A DNA stretch of 53,471 bases from Chromatiales bacterium (lineage in GTDB: Bacteria; Pseudomonadota; Gammaproteobacteria; Chromatiales; Chromatiaceae), in contig JAQYVP010000032.1 of the NCBI GenBank assembly GCA_030145485.1, positions 1 to 53,471 on the forward strand, read 5' to 3'. The notes beneath the pieces were generated by a model. The model was not told where the DNA came from, made no database searches, and was given only the letters and a program-made list of their open reading frames with translations. Below, in pieces: positions 1 through 9,657 of this stretch (positions are counted from its first letter, which is position 1; each line of letters begins with the position of its first letter). Position numbers and translations under genes: made by a program.

Positions 1-233
1 CCCTGCATCCGCGATCATGGCCGCTATAATTTTCTACACCATTCGTGGCATGATGCTTCCCTGATCACTTTGTCCTTCCTGTTGCCGGGTAAGAGGCTTT
101 TTGCAGATTCTCCTCTTTTACAACACCGGCTACAGGGAGGCCGCTTTTCTCCTGGCCTTTTTATCTACATGCTCAATACCGTAATCTGCGAGGCGGACTG
201 CCAGGTAGTCTCCCCCGCATCCCTGGATAAGCA

Positions 234-432
234 ATGATTCGCAAAATATTCCTCCCTTCGATACTCCTGGTACAGGCCTTATGGGTTCTGGGATCAGTCC
301 TGACTTCAAGGACATCTCTGCCGGCGTTGTGATTTTTCTGTTTGGCATGATGAGTCTGGAAGAGGGATTTCGAGCCTTCACCGGCAGTCTGCTTGAAAAC
401 ATGCTGCGCCGGACCAGACGGCTGCTTCCAAC
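234..432 (+). pseudogene. Na/Pi-cotransporter (NptA-like) N-terminal fragment
   Basis: Remnant of the N-terminus of a Na/Pi-cotransporter family membrane protein. The frame from the ATG at 234 gives a hydrophobic start (MIRKIFLPSILLVQAL). The frame from about 281 then reads ISPDFKDISAGVVIFLFGM followed by [15 protein letters not shown] and LLRRT, which matches the first transmembrane segments of this family. The two frames differ, so there is a frameshift near 270-285. The similarity stops at about 432, where msrB-like sequence begins, so almost the whole transporter is missing. Family assignment is from memory of the conserved motif and was not searched. Confidence 0.55.
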
Positions 433-438
433 AGTGGA

Positions 439-567
439 CAATGGAAAAATCCTGATGAAGTGCAGTTGAAAAAAGTGCTTTCTCCGGAACAATACCGCGT
501 GACCAGGGAGGAGGGCACGGAGCCGCCTTTCAAGAATAGCTACTGGGACAACAAGCAGGAGGGAATC
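439..567 (+). pseudogene. MsrB (peptide methionine-R-sulfoxide reductase) fragment
   Basis: About 43 codons resemble the N-terminal part of MsrB: the frame from 439 reads [20 protein letters not shown], then [11 protein letters not shown] and SYWDNKQEG, close to the conserved start of the SelR fold. The zinc-binding cysteines and the catalytic Cys lie further on in the family and are absent. The similarity ends at about 567 and is followed by unrelated sequence with two imperfect copies of TGATCGAATCGCT (570 and 627). The fragment follows the nptA fragment almost directly, so these are joined debris rather than a gene. Confidence 0.6.
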
Positions 568-649
568 TCTGATCGAATCGCTATGCGCTTCGCCTACAGG
601 GATGGCCTCTCAAGGCCTTCTGCCCTGATCGAATCGCTGCGCACTTCGG

Positions 650-1471
650 TCAGGAGAGGAATTTTCCATACCTGCGGTACTGGCGCCGCATCTGATGCAT
701 CTCCTTGTCGCCCTGGATGATGATTCTCGGATCCGGCCTGAAAATCAGGCTGCGTGAGCGCCCCACATAGCGGCATTTGCTGAGGATCAGGCGCATGGTG
801 TTGAGCCGGGCGAGGTGCTTGTCATCGGAACGGATCACGTACCACTTCGCTTGTGGGATGTGCGTCTTCAGCAGCAGGCGGTATTTCTTCTCGCTAAACT
901 CCTCCCACAAATCCTGGGCCTGCAGGTCGACCTCGCTGAGTTTCCATTGGCGCAGGGGGTCATGCCTGCGCCGGTCGAAACGGCGTGCCTGCTCCTCCTT
1001 TGAGACCGAGAAATAGAGTTTGAGCAGGGTGGTGTTGCCGTCGCTGACGAAACTTTTCTCGTAGCCGGTTACCTCGTTCATAAAGCGATTGTACTGCTGA
1101 CTCATGCAGAAACCCATAACAGGTTCGACCATGGCGCGGTTGTACCAGCTTCGATCAAACAACACCACTTCTCCTGCACGGGGAAACTGTTCGATATAGC
1201 GTTTCATGTGGAGTTCTGTTGCCTGCGCCCAAGTCGGCTTCCCGAGCGCGATGACGCGATAGTGCTTTTCGTTCATGTAACGCGTGACGCGGCGGATGGT
1301 GCCGCCTTTCCCGGAGGCATCGCGTCCATCAAAGAGGATGATGAGCTTTCTACCGGTCCTCTCCAGGTGTTTTTGCAGCTTGATCAACTCCGCCTGATAG
1401 GCTTTGAGCTCCTCCTTGTTCTGCTGCTTTAAGAGTGCCAGTTCGTCGGCTGTCTTTTTATCCTGTTTCAT
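650..1471 (-). CDS. ppk2: Polyphosphate kinase 2 (PPK2 family)
   Basis: Cytoplasmic PPK2, 273 residues, the usual length of a single-domain PPK2. It moves phosphate between polyphosphate and nucleoside di/triphosphates. The P-loop is visible as [11 protein letters not shown] (about 47-57) and the Walker B/lid region as [12 protein letters not shown] (about 102-113). The lid arginine cluster and the [15 protein letters not shown] block typical of single-domain enzymes are present. The C-terminus is basic ([12 protein letters not shown]). No close operon partner is visible: debris lies downstream and the att-like repeat upstream. The ribosome binding site is weak. Whether it favours ADP or GDP cannot be told here. 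Confidence 0.92.
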   Translation of the reverse strand: MKQDKKTADELALLKQQNKEELKAYQAELIKLQKHLERTGRKLIILFDGRDASGKGGTIRRVTRYMNEKHYRVIALGKPTWAQATELHMKRYIEQFPRAGEVVLFDRSWYNRAMVEPVMGFCMSQQYNRFMNEVTGYEKSFVSDGNTTLLKLYFSVSKEEQARRFDRRRHDPLRQWKLSEVDLQAQDLWEEFSEKKYRLLLKTHIPQAKWYVIRSDDKHLARLNTMRLILSKCRYVGRSRSLIFRPDPRIIIQGDKEMHQMRRQYRRYGKFLS

Positions 1472-1810
1472 CGCTCATTGCCTAAGGCTGCACGGTGAGG
1501 TTGTGTCATCTTTTTGATCGTATTTTCTCCTTTGACGCCATTGCTCTGCTTCCGAGGGTCGAGGTATTTAGTCTGCTATTATGAAACAGGGATATTCATC
1601 CGTGCAAGCTGTTGAATAAGGAACAGTCTCTTTGTCACACAATTGTCGCACTTCAAGAGGTAAAATGTTCCATCAAACAATATTGGCAATGGATGATTGA
1701 TAACCACTCACATCCTCATTATCTGTCAGCTCATGCCCAGACTTTTACATATCAATCAATATGGTGTACCTATTTTCATGAAGGAGCAGTTCTGTTCTTA
1801 GATGATTTAT
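1472..1810. other. Intergenic, no gene recognised
   Basis: AT-rich stretch between ppk2 and the first att-like repeat. A plus-strand frame starting at 1612 runs 74 codons into the repeat, but it has no ribosome binding site, no recognisable motif and unlikely composition. I see no gene here. Confidence 0.5.
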
Positions 1811-2007
<197 letters not shown>

Positions 2008-2105
2008 ATAAAACAATAAGTTACGAAGTTTTTGCTTATTGTGAACTACCATTCGAAGCAATCTGTTGTCGGTACTGTTGTCAGTACGCAGTTTGGCTTA
2101 AAGAC

Positions 2106-2133
2106 CGCCCCTCATTGAAGGGGCGTTTTTGTT
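2106..2133 (+). terminator. Rho-independent terminator
   Basis: A perfect 7-bp stem, CGCCCCT (2106-2112) and AGGGGCG (2119-2125), with a 6-nt loop is followed by TTTTTGTTT. It reads on the plus strand. The gene it served is not visible; it lies about 100 bp after att-like repeat 1. Confidence 0.75.
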
Positions 2134-2191
2134 TCTGGGTGTTTTACCTCCCGAAAAAATCTTCCGCGAAAAAAAGTTGACCGTTGAGTAT

Positions 2192-2349
2192 TTCACGGTA
2201 CATGATTTACGCCGTACCCTGCGGAGCCTGCTTTCAGGTGCTGGATGCCAGGGCATGTGTCTGAGCGCTGTCTGAATCACAAGCTCAAAGGAGTTGAAGG
2301 GGTTTATGACCGTTATGACTATCTGGATGAGCGCAGGTCGCTGGGGGCT
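2192..2349 (+). pseudogene. Tyrosine recombinase (P4-type integrase) C-terminal remnant
   Basis: C-terminal catalytic part of a tyrosine recombinase in two frames. The first reads FTVHDLRRTLRSLLSGAG, with the HxLRR box holding the second catalytic Arg. After a frameshift near 2246-2250 the second reads HVSERCLNHKLKGVEGVYD followed by RYDYLDERR, with the catalytic Tyr region. This ending is typical of P4-type integrases, which sit next to tRNA attachment sites. The rest of the gene is missing. It lies just inside att-like repeat 1, as expected for the integrase end of an integrated element. Confidence 0.75.
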
Positions 2350-2360
2350 ATCCATTTTTC

Positions 2361-2651
2361 CACACTCGACAGAACCACTGGTTGTTGTCGAGACTGAGCG
2401 GTAAGCCCCCCGGGGGCGTGGACACTCTCATGGTGCATGAATCAGCCAGTGAGATGGGGGAAGTGATACGCGCAATGAAGGGAGCATGCACTCCATGGAT
2501 ACCTGAGTATCGCGTTAAAGTATTCAATGGCAACTGTATCGAAGCAACAGACCACCGGTTAGAAATATTACGAAAAATCGGGAGCGCTCCATTACCGGGT
2601 AAATCGCTGGTCATCTACGAACCAGCTCTTTCACGGTGGTCGGGACTGTAG
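2361..2651 (+). pseudogene. Transposase internal fragment (IS4-like DDE)
   Basis: An open frame of about 95 codons without a proper start contains YRVKVFNGNCIEATDHRLE and then APLPGKSLVIYEPAL. This resembles the region around the first catalytic Asp of IS4-type transposases, usually written K(V/I)LDGN...TEHRL...LPGKSLVV. The expected Asp in 'DGN' is Asn here, so the catalytic residue may be lost. Both ends of the transposase are missing. It directly follows the integrase remnant. The family call is from motif memory. Confidence 0.5.
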
Positions 2652-2935
2652 GATGTAACATCCTCCGAATCTCCAGCGTTCATGCGGATTTCATCGAGTC
2701 CTGGTACAGGAAAAGGGACTACCCGAAAAAATTATCAGGCCAAGAAGAAACAGTTCATCCAGTACCGATCGATATCTGTTCTGAATGTTGCTGGGCCTCG
2801 AGCTGGTGGTGAACCGAGAGCATACACTTATGCAAATACAGCGATTTTGAGAGTGCTAGACAAGCGATAATAGCAAGATCGAATCTGAACCAATATGGTT
2901 TATCCAGGACGTACAGCATGTACTCTGTTCTGTAC
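2652..2935. other. Intergenic, no gene recognised
   Basis: Short frames on both strands have no ribosome binding site or recognisable motif. I see nothing assignable. Confidence 0.4.
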
Positions 2936-3299
2936 CTACTCATCCTGAAAGCCTTCTATTTTCTTGCGATCAAACGGATAAATAATCCGATGTGGCTTTT
3001 CGAGAGACAGTTTGTACGAGTGGATTCTCTCAAATAGGCTCATCTTCTCATCCACTTGTTCATAATTTTTCCCCATGTTCTGATCAGTTATAGTTTGATT
3101 AACAAGCTCATCCACTCTACTGGCAGCATCATTTTTTAACTGGTGAATTACCGATGGTCTCCGAATGTTCCATCGGGAAACGCTCTATATACCTTGAGTG
3201 TTTGATTTCCAATGTACACAATATTGTTAATCCCCGATCTGGCTTCTTCATGTTCACCATGGCGACCCAATTGTTCGACACGGCCAGCAGCTAAAATTA
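2936..3299 (-). pseudogene. Frameshifted unknown coding remnant
   Basis: Reading the minus strand from about 3299, one frame gives a protein-like run that includes NNIVYIGNQTLKVYRAFPDG and closes at TGATGG-type sequence near 3150. An overlapping frame picks up at once with RPSVIHQLKNDAASRVDELV, continues MGKNYEQVDEKMSLFERIHS and ends at a TAG at 2936-2938. Together they look like one gene end with a single frameshift. Composition is coding-like but I do not recognise the family. It abuts the 3' end of the sensor kinase on the same strand. It could be two chance frames. Confidence 0.3.
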
Positions 3300-5945
3300 T
3301 TAATTCGATACATCGTCTTCGTGAGTTTTTGACTGGTATTCAAGTGACCATTGCGACACACAGTCCTTGAGCTTCGCAGGATTTATAGGCTTGGCTAAGA
3401 AATCGTTCATGCCTGCCTGAAGGCATTTATCGCGATCCTCGGAAAACGCATTTGCAGTAATGGCAATGATCGGCACATTCTTATGCGCACTATCGAGGTT
3501 GCGAATTTTTCGTGTTGCCTCTAGTCCATCCATTACCGGCATCGACAAATCCATGAATACCAGATCGAAATGCACAGCTTCAGTCAGTTTGACTGCCTCC
3601 TCTCCGTTATTTGCCAGTGTTACCTCGCAGCCGATTTTATTCAACAATGACTTAACGACCAGCTGATTTGTTTTACTATCCTCGGCGACGAGTACATGCG
3701 CATGTAATGGTTCCTCCCTGACGAGGGTATTGTGTTCGGCCTCTCTCTCGCTAGCAGGCTCTAGCGGTACGTGGATCAAGAAGATGCTGCCATGCGGCTT
3801 ACGTCCTCTGAAGCCAATTCCTCCTTTCATGAGAACAACCAGTTTTCGTGATATAGCCAGCCCCAGCCCTGTTCCTCCATACCTGCGGGTTAGGGTTGCG
3901 TCTGCCTGCGAAAAATCTTCGAAGAGTATCGTTTGGTCCTCATCCGAAATGCCGATACCTGTGTCCTCAATCACAAACTGAATCTCTCCGTTAGTTTCCT
4001 TTTGTACAGTGAGCTTCACATGCCCTTCTTCGGTGAACTTGATTGCATTACCAACAAGGTTGAACAGGATTTGCCGCAAGCGTGTATCGTCACCGATGAC
4101 GGATTCTGGCACATCGGGAAATATATCTATTTCGAGATTCAAGCCCTTCATATCTGTCTGATGCCTGAACATCACGCAGATATTGTTAATCAGCTGATGC
4201 AGGTTAAAAATCTCGTGATGCAATTTGAGCTTGCCAGCCTCGATTTTGGATAAATCGAGAATGTCTCCCACAAGTGCCGCTAGTGCTTTGCCCCCTTCAT
4301 AGGCTCCCTGGACCAGTTTTCTCTGTTGTTCGTCGAGCGGCGTATCCAGCAATAGGAAGTTGAGGTTGATGATTGCATTAAGCGGCGTGCGAATCTCGTG
4401 ACTCATACTGGCAAGAAATTTTGATTTTGCCTGGCTGGCCTGTTCCGCCAATTCGTGTGATTTCCTGAGTTCGCTTTCGAAGCGTTTGCGTTCGCTGATG
4501 TCAACGAAATGCGCGACATAGTGAGTCGTAATATTGTCGTCATTTCTGACGGCTGTGATACTCAGCCATTCAGGAGCTATCTCTCCATTCTTGAACCGAT
4601 TATAGATTTCTCCTTTCCAATGGCCGGTCTCTTTCAGCTGTTGCCACAGTCCTGTATAGAATTCATCTGATTGCCGTCCCGATTTGAGGAGCTCCGCTGG
4701 AGTGTGACCAATTGACTCCTCTGCTGAATACCCCGTGATTTCACAAAAGGAATTGTTGACGCGCAGAATGCGTGAAGATGCGTCAGTGATGAAAATTGCT
4801 TCTTGAGAATCGAACGCACAGGCCGCGAGTTTCAGTTCACTTTCAGCAAGTTTTCGATCCTTTATATCTCGAATAAAACCGGTAAAATAGTGTTCTTTTT
4901 CGACTTCTATTGGCGTGATAGCCATCTCAATCGGAAAAACAGTGCCACCCTTGCGCATTGCAGTAATTTCTATTCGTGTGCTGAGCAGAGGACCCTCGCG
5001 TGTTTCGTGCCACTGCTTTATGCCTTGCCTATGGGCTTCACGATATTCGTCGGGAATGATGAGTTCGGCCATATCTCGGCCTAATACCTCTTCAATTGTA
5101 TAACCAAATATAGCTTCGGCCGCTTTGTTGAAATCATGAATGCGCCCATGATCATCGATTGTTACGATAGCATCCATTGCCGTTGACAACATCGCATGCT
5201 TTATCGCATTCCCTTCAGCGAGCCGCTTTGATATGGAACGGTATTTCTCGGCATTTTCGTGAAGTTCCCGGTAGGACGTCACCAGGTTTTTAGACATGCT
5301 GTTGAATGCGATAGAGACTTGGGCCAGTTCATCTCGACCTCGCACCGGCAGCATAAACCCGGGGCCTTCTCTGCCAATTCTCTCTGATGCTTCGGATAGG
5401 CTAGACAATTGCGATGTCAGGTATGTGCCGAGAGCAAAGGAGAACAGTCCGACCAGTATGACCTCGAGAAAAGCCATGCTGAACCCGAAGTGTCTTGCCT
5501 GTGACAATATGGCGTGAAATTCTTCGACGGACAAGCCCAGTTCCAAACGCCCATAAATAATTCCGTCTATCTCTATATTCGCACCAGTATCGTAAATACC
5601 ATCTTCGACATTGGATGGGTCGATGTCTGTAACAAATTGTTGAGAGAGTAATTTGCTGTCACCGGCCGTCTCAAGCACTAAACCATTTGCATCCAGAATG
5701 CGCAGATATTCAATTCCTTTATTGTGAATGGCGTCGTTGGCAATTGCATGGAGTTTTGCGAGATCACTTGCCAGTACAGCTTCCTTGATGGAAGTTGTAT
5801 ACAGGCGGGTTAATTCATCGGAACGCAGAATCATCTGCGACTCATTGGAGTCATGCAGCCAACGCAGGCCTCCGAGGACCAGTATTCCGAGCAGAATCGA
5901 CTCGATGAGGGCAATGCCAAGAATGGTTTTGGCGCGGAAAGTCAT
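3300..5945 (-). CDS. Hybrid sensor histidine kinase (HAMP-PAS-PAS-HisKA-HATPase-REC)
   Basis: Inner-membrane hybrid kinase, 881 residues. TM1 is about 7-28, a periplasmic region follows to about 152, TM2 is about 153-177 and HAMP about 178-230. Two PAS domains lie at about 250-365 and 375-490. HisKA has [13 protein letters not shown] with His516. HATPase has the N-box [15 protein letters not shown] (about 624-638), G1 DTGIGIS (about 661) and G2 [10 protein letters not shown] (about 690). The C-terminal receiver has phosphoacceptor Asp799 (VFMDLSMP) and the conserved Lys in FLAKPIN. The ATG overlaps the stop of the upstream PhnD-like gene (ATGA, 5942-5945), so the two are coupled. The binding protein probably presents a ligand to the periplasmic domain. 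No separate response regulator is adjacent. Confidence 0.93.
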   Translation of the reverse strand: MTFRAKTILGIALIESILLGILVLGGLRWLHDSNESQMILRSDELTRLYTTSIKEAVLASDLAKLHAIANDAIHNKGIEYLRILDANGLVLETAGDSKLLSQQFVTDIDPSNVEDGIYDTGANIEIDGIIYGRLELGLSVEEFHAILSQARHFGFSMAFLEVILVGLFSFALGTYLTSQLSSLSEASERIGREGPGFMLPVRGRDELAQVSIAFNSMSKNLVTSYRELHENAEKYRSISKRLAEGNAIKHAMLSTAMDAIVTIDDHGRIHDFNKAAEAIFGYTIEEVLGRDMAELIIPDEYREAHRQGIKQWHETREGPLLSTRIEITAMRKGGTVFPIEMAITPIEVEKEHYFTGFIRDIKDRKLAESELKLAACAFDSQEAIFITDASSRILRVNNSFCEITGYSAEESIGHTPAELLKSGRQSDEFYTGLWQQLKETGHWKGEIYNRFKNGEIAPEWLSITAVRNDDNITTHYVAHFVDISERKRFESELRKSHELAEQASQAKSKFLASMSHEIRTPLNAIINLNFLLLDTPLDEQQRKLVQGAYEGGKALAALVGDILDLSKIEAGKLKLHHEIFNLHQLINNICVMFRHQTDMKGLNLEIDIFPDVPESVIGDDTRLRQILFNLVGNAIKFTEEGHVKLTVQKETNGEIQFVIEDTGIGISDEDQTILFEDFSQADATLTRRYGGTGLGLAISRKLVVLMKGGIGFRGRKPHGSIFLIHVPLEPASEREAEHNTLVREEPLHAHVLVAEDSKTNQLVVKSLLNKIGCEVTLANNGEEAVKLTEAVHFDLVFMDLSMPVMDGLEATRKIRNLDSAHKNVPIIAITANAFSEDRDKCLQAGMNDFLAKPINPAKLKDCVSQWSLEYQSKTHEDDVSN

Positions 5946-6799
5946 TTTAGGTTTTGTGTCGGACTTTTCAGCTCCTGCAAACTGAGTTCTCGAACATCAT
6001 TCCAGTCACTATCGTTGGCGGGTTCAAGTTCTTTCATGCCGAGATTGGCGAGAGTCTTGCGGCCTGTATCGCTTGTATTCAACTCATACATTGCCTTTGC
6101 AACCCGCTTCACGGCGTCACCCGGCACCCTGGGATGAACAGCGAAGGCGTGTGGCGTATAACCTTTAGAAGTCCACAGTATCCTCAGCTGCGATCGTATG
6201 TTCGGATCGAGCACATTCAGAGTCCGCATGATCCCGCCGCCAGCTGGGAACAGGCCCATGGCAACTCCGCGATAAACGGAGTCATGTGAATTAACGTACG
6301 TCGGTTCGTATTCAATCGCGCGATGGTGCAATTCAGAGCGGGGCAGTACTGTGGCTGCAAATGCAGCGGGAGAGGGAAATGCCAGACGCGTACCCGACAG
6401 ATCTTGTAAGGTACTGATTTTACTGTCTTCTCGAACAACGAAAATACCCTTGATTGTTTTATTGCTAACCTTTGAGAAAGCGCGGTAGCCTGGTGAATCG
6501 CTGAATACTGTGTAGTGGTAGGGGTTCATGTAGGCAAAATCGTATTCTCCTTTAGCAAGTCGGCGCTCGAACTCGGGAATGTTCGGGGCAGTTTTAAATG
6601 TCAAGTTAACACCACTGGTCTGGCTAAGATGGCGCAGCAAGGGGCCCCAGTCTCTTGCGAGGCGACTGGCTGACTGCTGGGGAACAATGCCAAAGGTGTA
6701 TGTCTCAGTTTCCGCTAAAGGTTGATTGGCGACACTGATAGCTGGCAACACAAATGTCAATACAGCAGCAAGAAAAATGCGATGGTGGAATCTATGCAT
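5942..6799 (-). CDS. PhnD-like periplasmic substrate-binding protein
   Basis: 285-residue secreted protein of the phosphate/phosphite/phosphonate ABC-transporter binding family (PhnD-like). The signal peptide is about 1-24 (FLAAVLTFVLPAISVA). Family features include TFGIVPQQSASRLARDWGPL near the N-terminus and GEYDFAYMNPYHY and LSGTRLAFPSPAAFAAT further on. The start has GGAGA about 9 nt upstream. No permease or ATPase gene is nearby. It is instead coupled by ATGA overlap to a membrane hybrid kinase, so it more likely works as the ligand-binding sensor of that kinase than in uptake. The ligand (phosphonate, phosphite or another oxyanion) cannot be read from the sequence. Confidence 0.85.
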   Translation of the reverse strand: MHRFHHRIFLAAVLTFVLPAISVANQPLAETETYTFGIVPQQSASRLARDWGPLLRHLSQTSGVNLTFKTAPNIPEFERRLAKGEYDFAYMNPYHYTVFSDSPGYRAFSKVSNKTIKGIFVVREDSKISTLQDLSGTRLAFPSPAAFAATVLPRSELHHRAIEYEPTYVNSHDSVYRGVAMGLFPAGGGIMRTLNVLDPNIRSQLRILWTSKGYTPHAFAVHPRVPGDAVKRVAKAMYELNTSDTGRKTLANLGMKELEPANDSDWNDVRELSLQELKSPTQNLK

Positions 6800-6857
6800 C
6801 AGGTTTTCTCCAGTCTGATAAATGAATGTATTGAGTCACACAATCAAGACTTAACAA

Positions 6858-7443
6858 CCACCAGCTAAAAGCTGGTGGGTTAGAGTTGCGGACTGAAAGT
6901 CCGGATACGCGTCGACTGAACGATGCGTCCTAATTTGGTTCGACCTTGAAATCGTCATTCTTCCTCGGCTCAAAATGGTGTTCCAAATACTCTTTGATCA
7001 TTTCTTCGCTCATCTGGCCGACTGTGCTGCAGAAGTATCCTCTTGCCCAAAAGTGTCTTCCCCAATACCGTTTCTTGATATGGGCAAATTCCTCAAACAA
7101 CTTACTTGAGCTTCTCCCTTTGATTCGCCTCATAATTTCACTTGGCGCAAGATTTGGTTGTGTACTGACCAAAATATGGACGTGGTCTTTGCTCACCACT
7201 CCTTTTAATATTCGGATCTCAAACGCCTCACAGCTTTGCCTAACCAGACCCCTTACTCGAACACCAACCTCACCCGTCAATACCTGGTAACGATATTTCG
7301 TCACCCAGACAAAATGGTACTCAATATTGTAGACCGTATGACTTCCATAACGATAATCCATCACTGATACCCCTACCTTCTCAGTTCTACTCCAAGCATC
7401 ATAGATGAAATCTGTTCGCCTGAAAGGCGAAGGTTTAAACCTT
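6858..7443 (-). mobile_element. IS200/IS605-type element
   Basis: A compact element with a single transposase and subterminal hairpins instead of inverted terminal repeats. The hairpin on the 3' side of tnpA is a perfect 9-bp stem, CCACCAGCT and AGCTGGTGG, with loop AAA (6858-6878). On the 5' side are TTCGCCT-GAA-AGGCGAA (7415-7431) and the palindrome AAGGTTTAAACCTT (7430-7443). Such hairpins are the binding sites of TnpA in this family. Exact cleavage sites lie just outside them and cannot be fixed here. No tnpB is present. Confidence 0.8.
6930..7361 (-). CDS. tnpA: IS200-family transposase TnpA (Y1 HUH)
   Basis: 143-residue single-strand transposase of the REP/IS200 Y1 family, apparently intact. 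The HUH motif is HVH (residues 60-62), and the catalytic tyrosine is Tyr125 in MIKEYLEHH, after the family signature WGRHFWARGYFCSTVG (100-115). Conserved HFVWVTKYRYQVL is near the start. I chose the ATG at 7361, which has AGGGG about 8 nt upstream, over the GTG one codon earlier. Length matches the family. The element may still be active. A decayed relative lies at 37116-37440. Confidence 0.9.
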   Translation of the reverse strand: MDYRYGSHTVYNIEYHFVWVTKYRYQVLTGEVGVRVRGLVRQSCEAFEIRILKGVVSKDHVHILVSTQPNLAPSEIMRRIKGRSSSKLFEEFAHIKKRYWGRHFWARGYFCSTVGQMSEEMIKEYLEHHFEPRKNDDFKVEPN

Positions 7444-7828
7444 AGGCATGGAAATTAAGTGCATGATCTGAGATCAATCATATTGTTGATAAAGGTCTGA
7501 ATATGCCGTTTTCCCTATATGGATATGGGTTGTTGGTGTAAGCAGGATGTGGAATCATTTTTCCCGTTCCAGAGCATTCAGCAACTTGTCTATTGAGGGT
7601 ATTTCTATTTGCCAACAGGATGCAATACGCATCATGTCTTTCCTATTGTTATGCTTTTACGAGGATATCATTATAGCTATGACGCAGAGAATATCGTATC
7701 ACTGTGCGAACGTGCATGGCGGAAATTTTCTATGAATACATTTGCACAGTTTGAAGCATATATTGAATATGATGAAACCTGAGTTTCAGCTATGAATTTA
7801 TGATAGTAGTGGAGTTCGTTCACCTTGG
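7444..7828. other. Intergenic, no gene recognised
   Basis: AT-rich spacer between the IS200-type element and the metallophosphoesterase. A 62-codon plus-strand frame at 7547 has no supporting signal. Nothing else recognised. Confidence 0.45.
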
Positions 7829-8803
7829 CTACTGTTCTGCAGAGAGTACTGGCGATGTCTTCAGACAGTGAAGAGTAATATCTGGTGGACAGTTAATCCG
7901 TACGGGCAGTCCTGATGAACCGGTTCCCCGGTGGGTGTAGCCCTGCATGCGACCGTGACGCCAACGACCGGAGAGCTTGTCTCGTGGACAACGGGCATTT
8001 CCGATAATCGGTATTCCGCCCGGTAGACAGACTTGCCCACCATGAGTGTGACCGCAGAGAAAAAGGTCGATACCGTAAGCTTCAGCTTCCTCTATTACCT
8101 CCGGTGAGTGCACCAGCAGCACAACGGGCTCCGATGCATCGATATCGGCCATTGCCCGCGCAATATCATGAACTTCGTAGTAGTGTGCATCGTCTAGACC
8201 CGCGAGCCAAATGCGATGCTCATCACGCTCGATGGCTAGTGATTCGTTGAGCAGCATTGTTATACCCAAGGCTTCCAGGTCCGGAACCATCTCAATAAAG
8301 TCGTGATTACCTAAAATACCTACGACGCCATCTGGACACTCCAACGTCTCCATGAGCCTGGACATGCGCACCACCGTTTCCTCATGCACACCATAGGTAT
8401 CGAAGCGGTAATCACCTGTGATCACGCACAGGTCGTATTCTAATCCCGCGAGGGTTTGGCAAAGCTGTTCTCCACCGTCGAGTATTTCGTCAATATGCAA
8501 GTCAGAGAGGTGCAGAATTCGATAGCCATCGAAGGCCGGCGGCAGTCTCTCAATGGGAATATCGTACTGTCGCAGGCGGTAACGCAGTGTATTGGCGCAG
8601 GATCGTTTCATTAGCAGCGTCAGTTTCAGAATAACCCCAAGTGCTTTCGGCATGAGGTCGAAGTTCTCCCAGTAAAAATGAGACAATTCTATTTTTCGAA
8701 CGTCGAACCGCATGGAGACATGCTCGGTCTGGCGTATAAGGCGTTTGCTTAGGTGAGCTTCAGGCAGGCGTTCCCGTAAGGTATTTAAAGTCTTGGCGTC
8801 CAC
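7829..8803 (-). CDS. Metallophosphoesterase (YaeI-like)
   Basis: 324-residue calcineurin-like phosphoesterase. Metal-binding motifs are in order: LHLSDLHID (about 103-111), ITGDY (about 128), GILGNHDF (about 162), LLVHSPE (about 229) and FLCGHTHGGQVCLP (about 248). This set, with GHTHGGQ, is typical of YaeI/YkuE-type enzymes acting on phosphodiesters, often lipid-linked. There is no clear signal peptide. One hydrophobic stretch near 55-65 (ALGVILKLTLLM) might touch the membrane. The start is GTG with AAGGA about 9 nt upstream. The uridine kinase-like gene lies just upstream on the same strand. The substrate is unknown. Confidence 0.88.
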   Translation of the reverse strand: MDAKTLNTLRERLPEAHLSKRLIRQTEHVSMRFDVRKIELSHFYWENFDLMPKALGVILKLTLLMKRSCANTLRYRLRQYDIPIERLPPAFDGYRILHLSDLHIDEILDGGEQLCQTLAGLEYDLCVITGDYRFDTYGVHEETVVRMSRLMETLECPDGVVGILGNHDFIEMVPDLEALGITMLLNESLAIERDEHRIWLAGLDDAHYYEVHDIARAMADIDASEPVVLLVHSPEVIEEAEAYGIDLFLCGHTHGGQVCLPGGIPIIGNARCPRDKLSGRWRHGRMQGYTHRGTGSSGLPVRINCPPDITLHCLKTSPVLSAEQ

Positions 8804-8915
8804 AGGATCAGTTCCTTAAAAAAACAGTTTACATATGGAGAATACATTGTTGACTGAAACCTTTCTAGGGCTATGTAAGATCATCCATTGGCAGGTGAAG
8901 CTGAGCTATGGCTTG

Positions 8916-9530
8916 TTAAACAGAGAGGTCTATCTGAAAAAGGAAATCACGAATACTATCTTTTATGTGTTCCTCTCCGGAATACACGTAGTCCGCATAA
9001 TCCTTTGATGGTTCTACAAACAGATCGTGCATGGGTTTAACATGTGACTTGTATTGTTGTTCCACGCCTTTGGGATCCCGCCCTCGTTCACGCGCATCTC
9101 GAGAGAGGCGTCTTGAGAAACGAACAGGCTCCTGGGTGTCGATGTACACTTTAAGATCAAGGCATTCACGAACCGCTTGTTGGGAAAAAATGAGCATCCC
9201 TTCCATCAGGATCAACCGCTGGGCATGAAGAGTACGGGTTTGCTCTAAACGGCTATGAGCCTCGAAATCATAAACTGGAACCTTTATTGAGCGTCGTGCT
9301 TTTAACATCTTCAGATGCTGCGCAAGCAGTGCGAAATCGATTGTGTCCGGATGATCAAAATTGACACTACCACCGTCATAGTCAAATAGATGACGATGAT
9401 CGTGGTAGTACGAATCCTGCTGCAGCAGTGAACTATGTTCTGGGCCGAACAAGTTATGCAGGGAGTTCGCAAAGGTGGTTTTTCCGGATCCGCTACCCCC
9501 TGAAATACCTATAATCATGACTTTTTTCAT
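8916..9530 (-). CDS. Uridine kinase-like P-loop kinase
   Basis: 204-residue member of the uridine kinase/phosphoribulokinase family, which phosphorylates uridine/cytidine or related small molecules. It shows the P-loop GISGGSGSGKTTFA near the N-terminus, QQDSYYHD with the conserved Asp, NFDHPDTIDF, VPVYDFEAHSR, and the lid RRLSRDARERGRDP. These are the expected family motifs. I chose the ATG at 9530 over an upstream in-frame TTG; GAGGA lies about 12 nt ahead. It is divergent from the polysaccharide operon, with an IS4 element now between the two promoter regions. Uridine kinase is the best guess; substrate is unproven. Confidence 0.85.
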   Translation of the reverse strand: MKKVMIIGISGGSGSGKTTFANSLHNLFGPEHSSLLQQDSYYHDHRHLFDYDGGSVNFDHPDTIDFALLAQHLKMLKARRSIKVPVYDFEAHSRLEQTRTLHAQRLILMEGMLIFSQQAVRECLDLKVYIDTQEPVRFSRRLSRDARERGRDPKGVEQQYKSHVKPMHDLFVEPSKDYADYVYSGEEHIKDSIRDFLFQIDLSV

Positions 9531-9657
9531 TCTCAATTTTTCCTCATGCAGGAGGGTAATCTCTAGCCAAAATAAGAATCCAATGAGTTAATCCTGCATT
9601 TCACAGGGCTGCGACCATTGTAGCAGTAACGAATGCCTTGCATAGACACACTTACCT

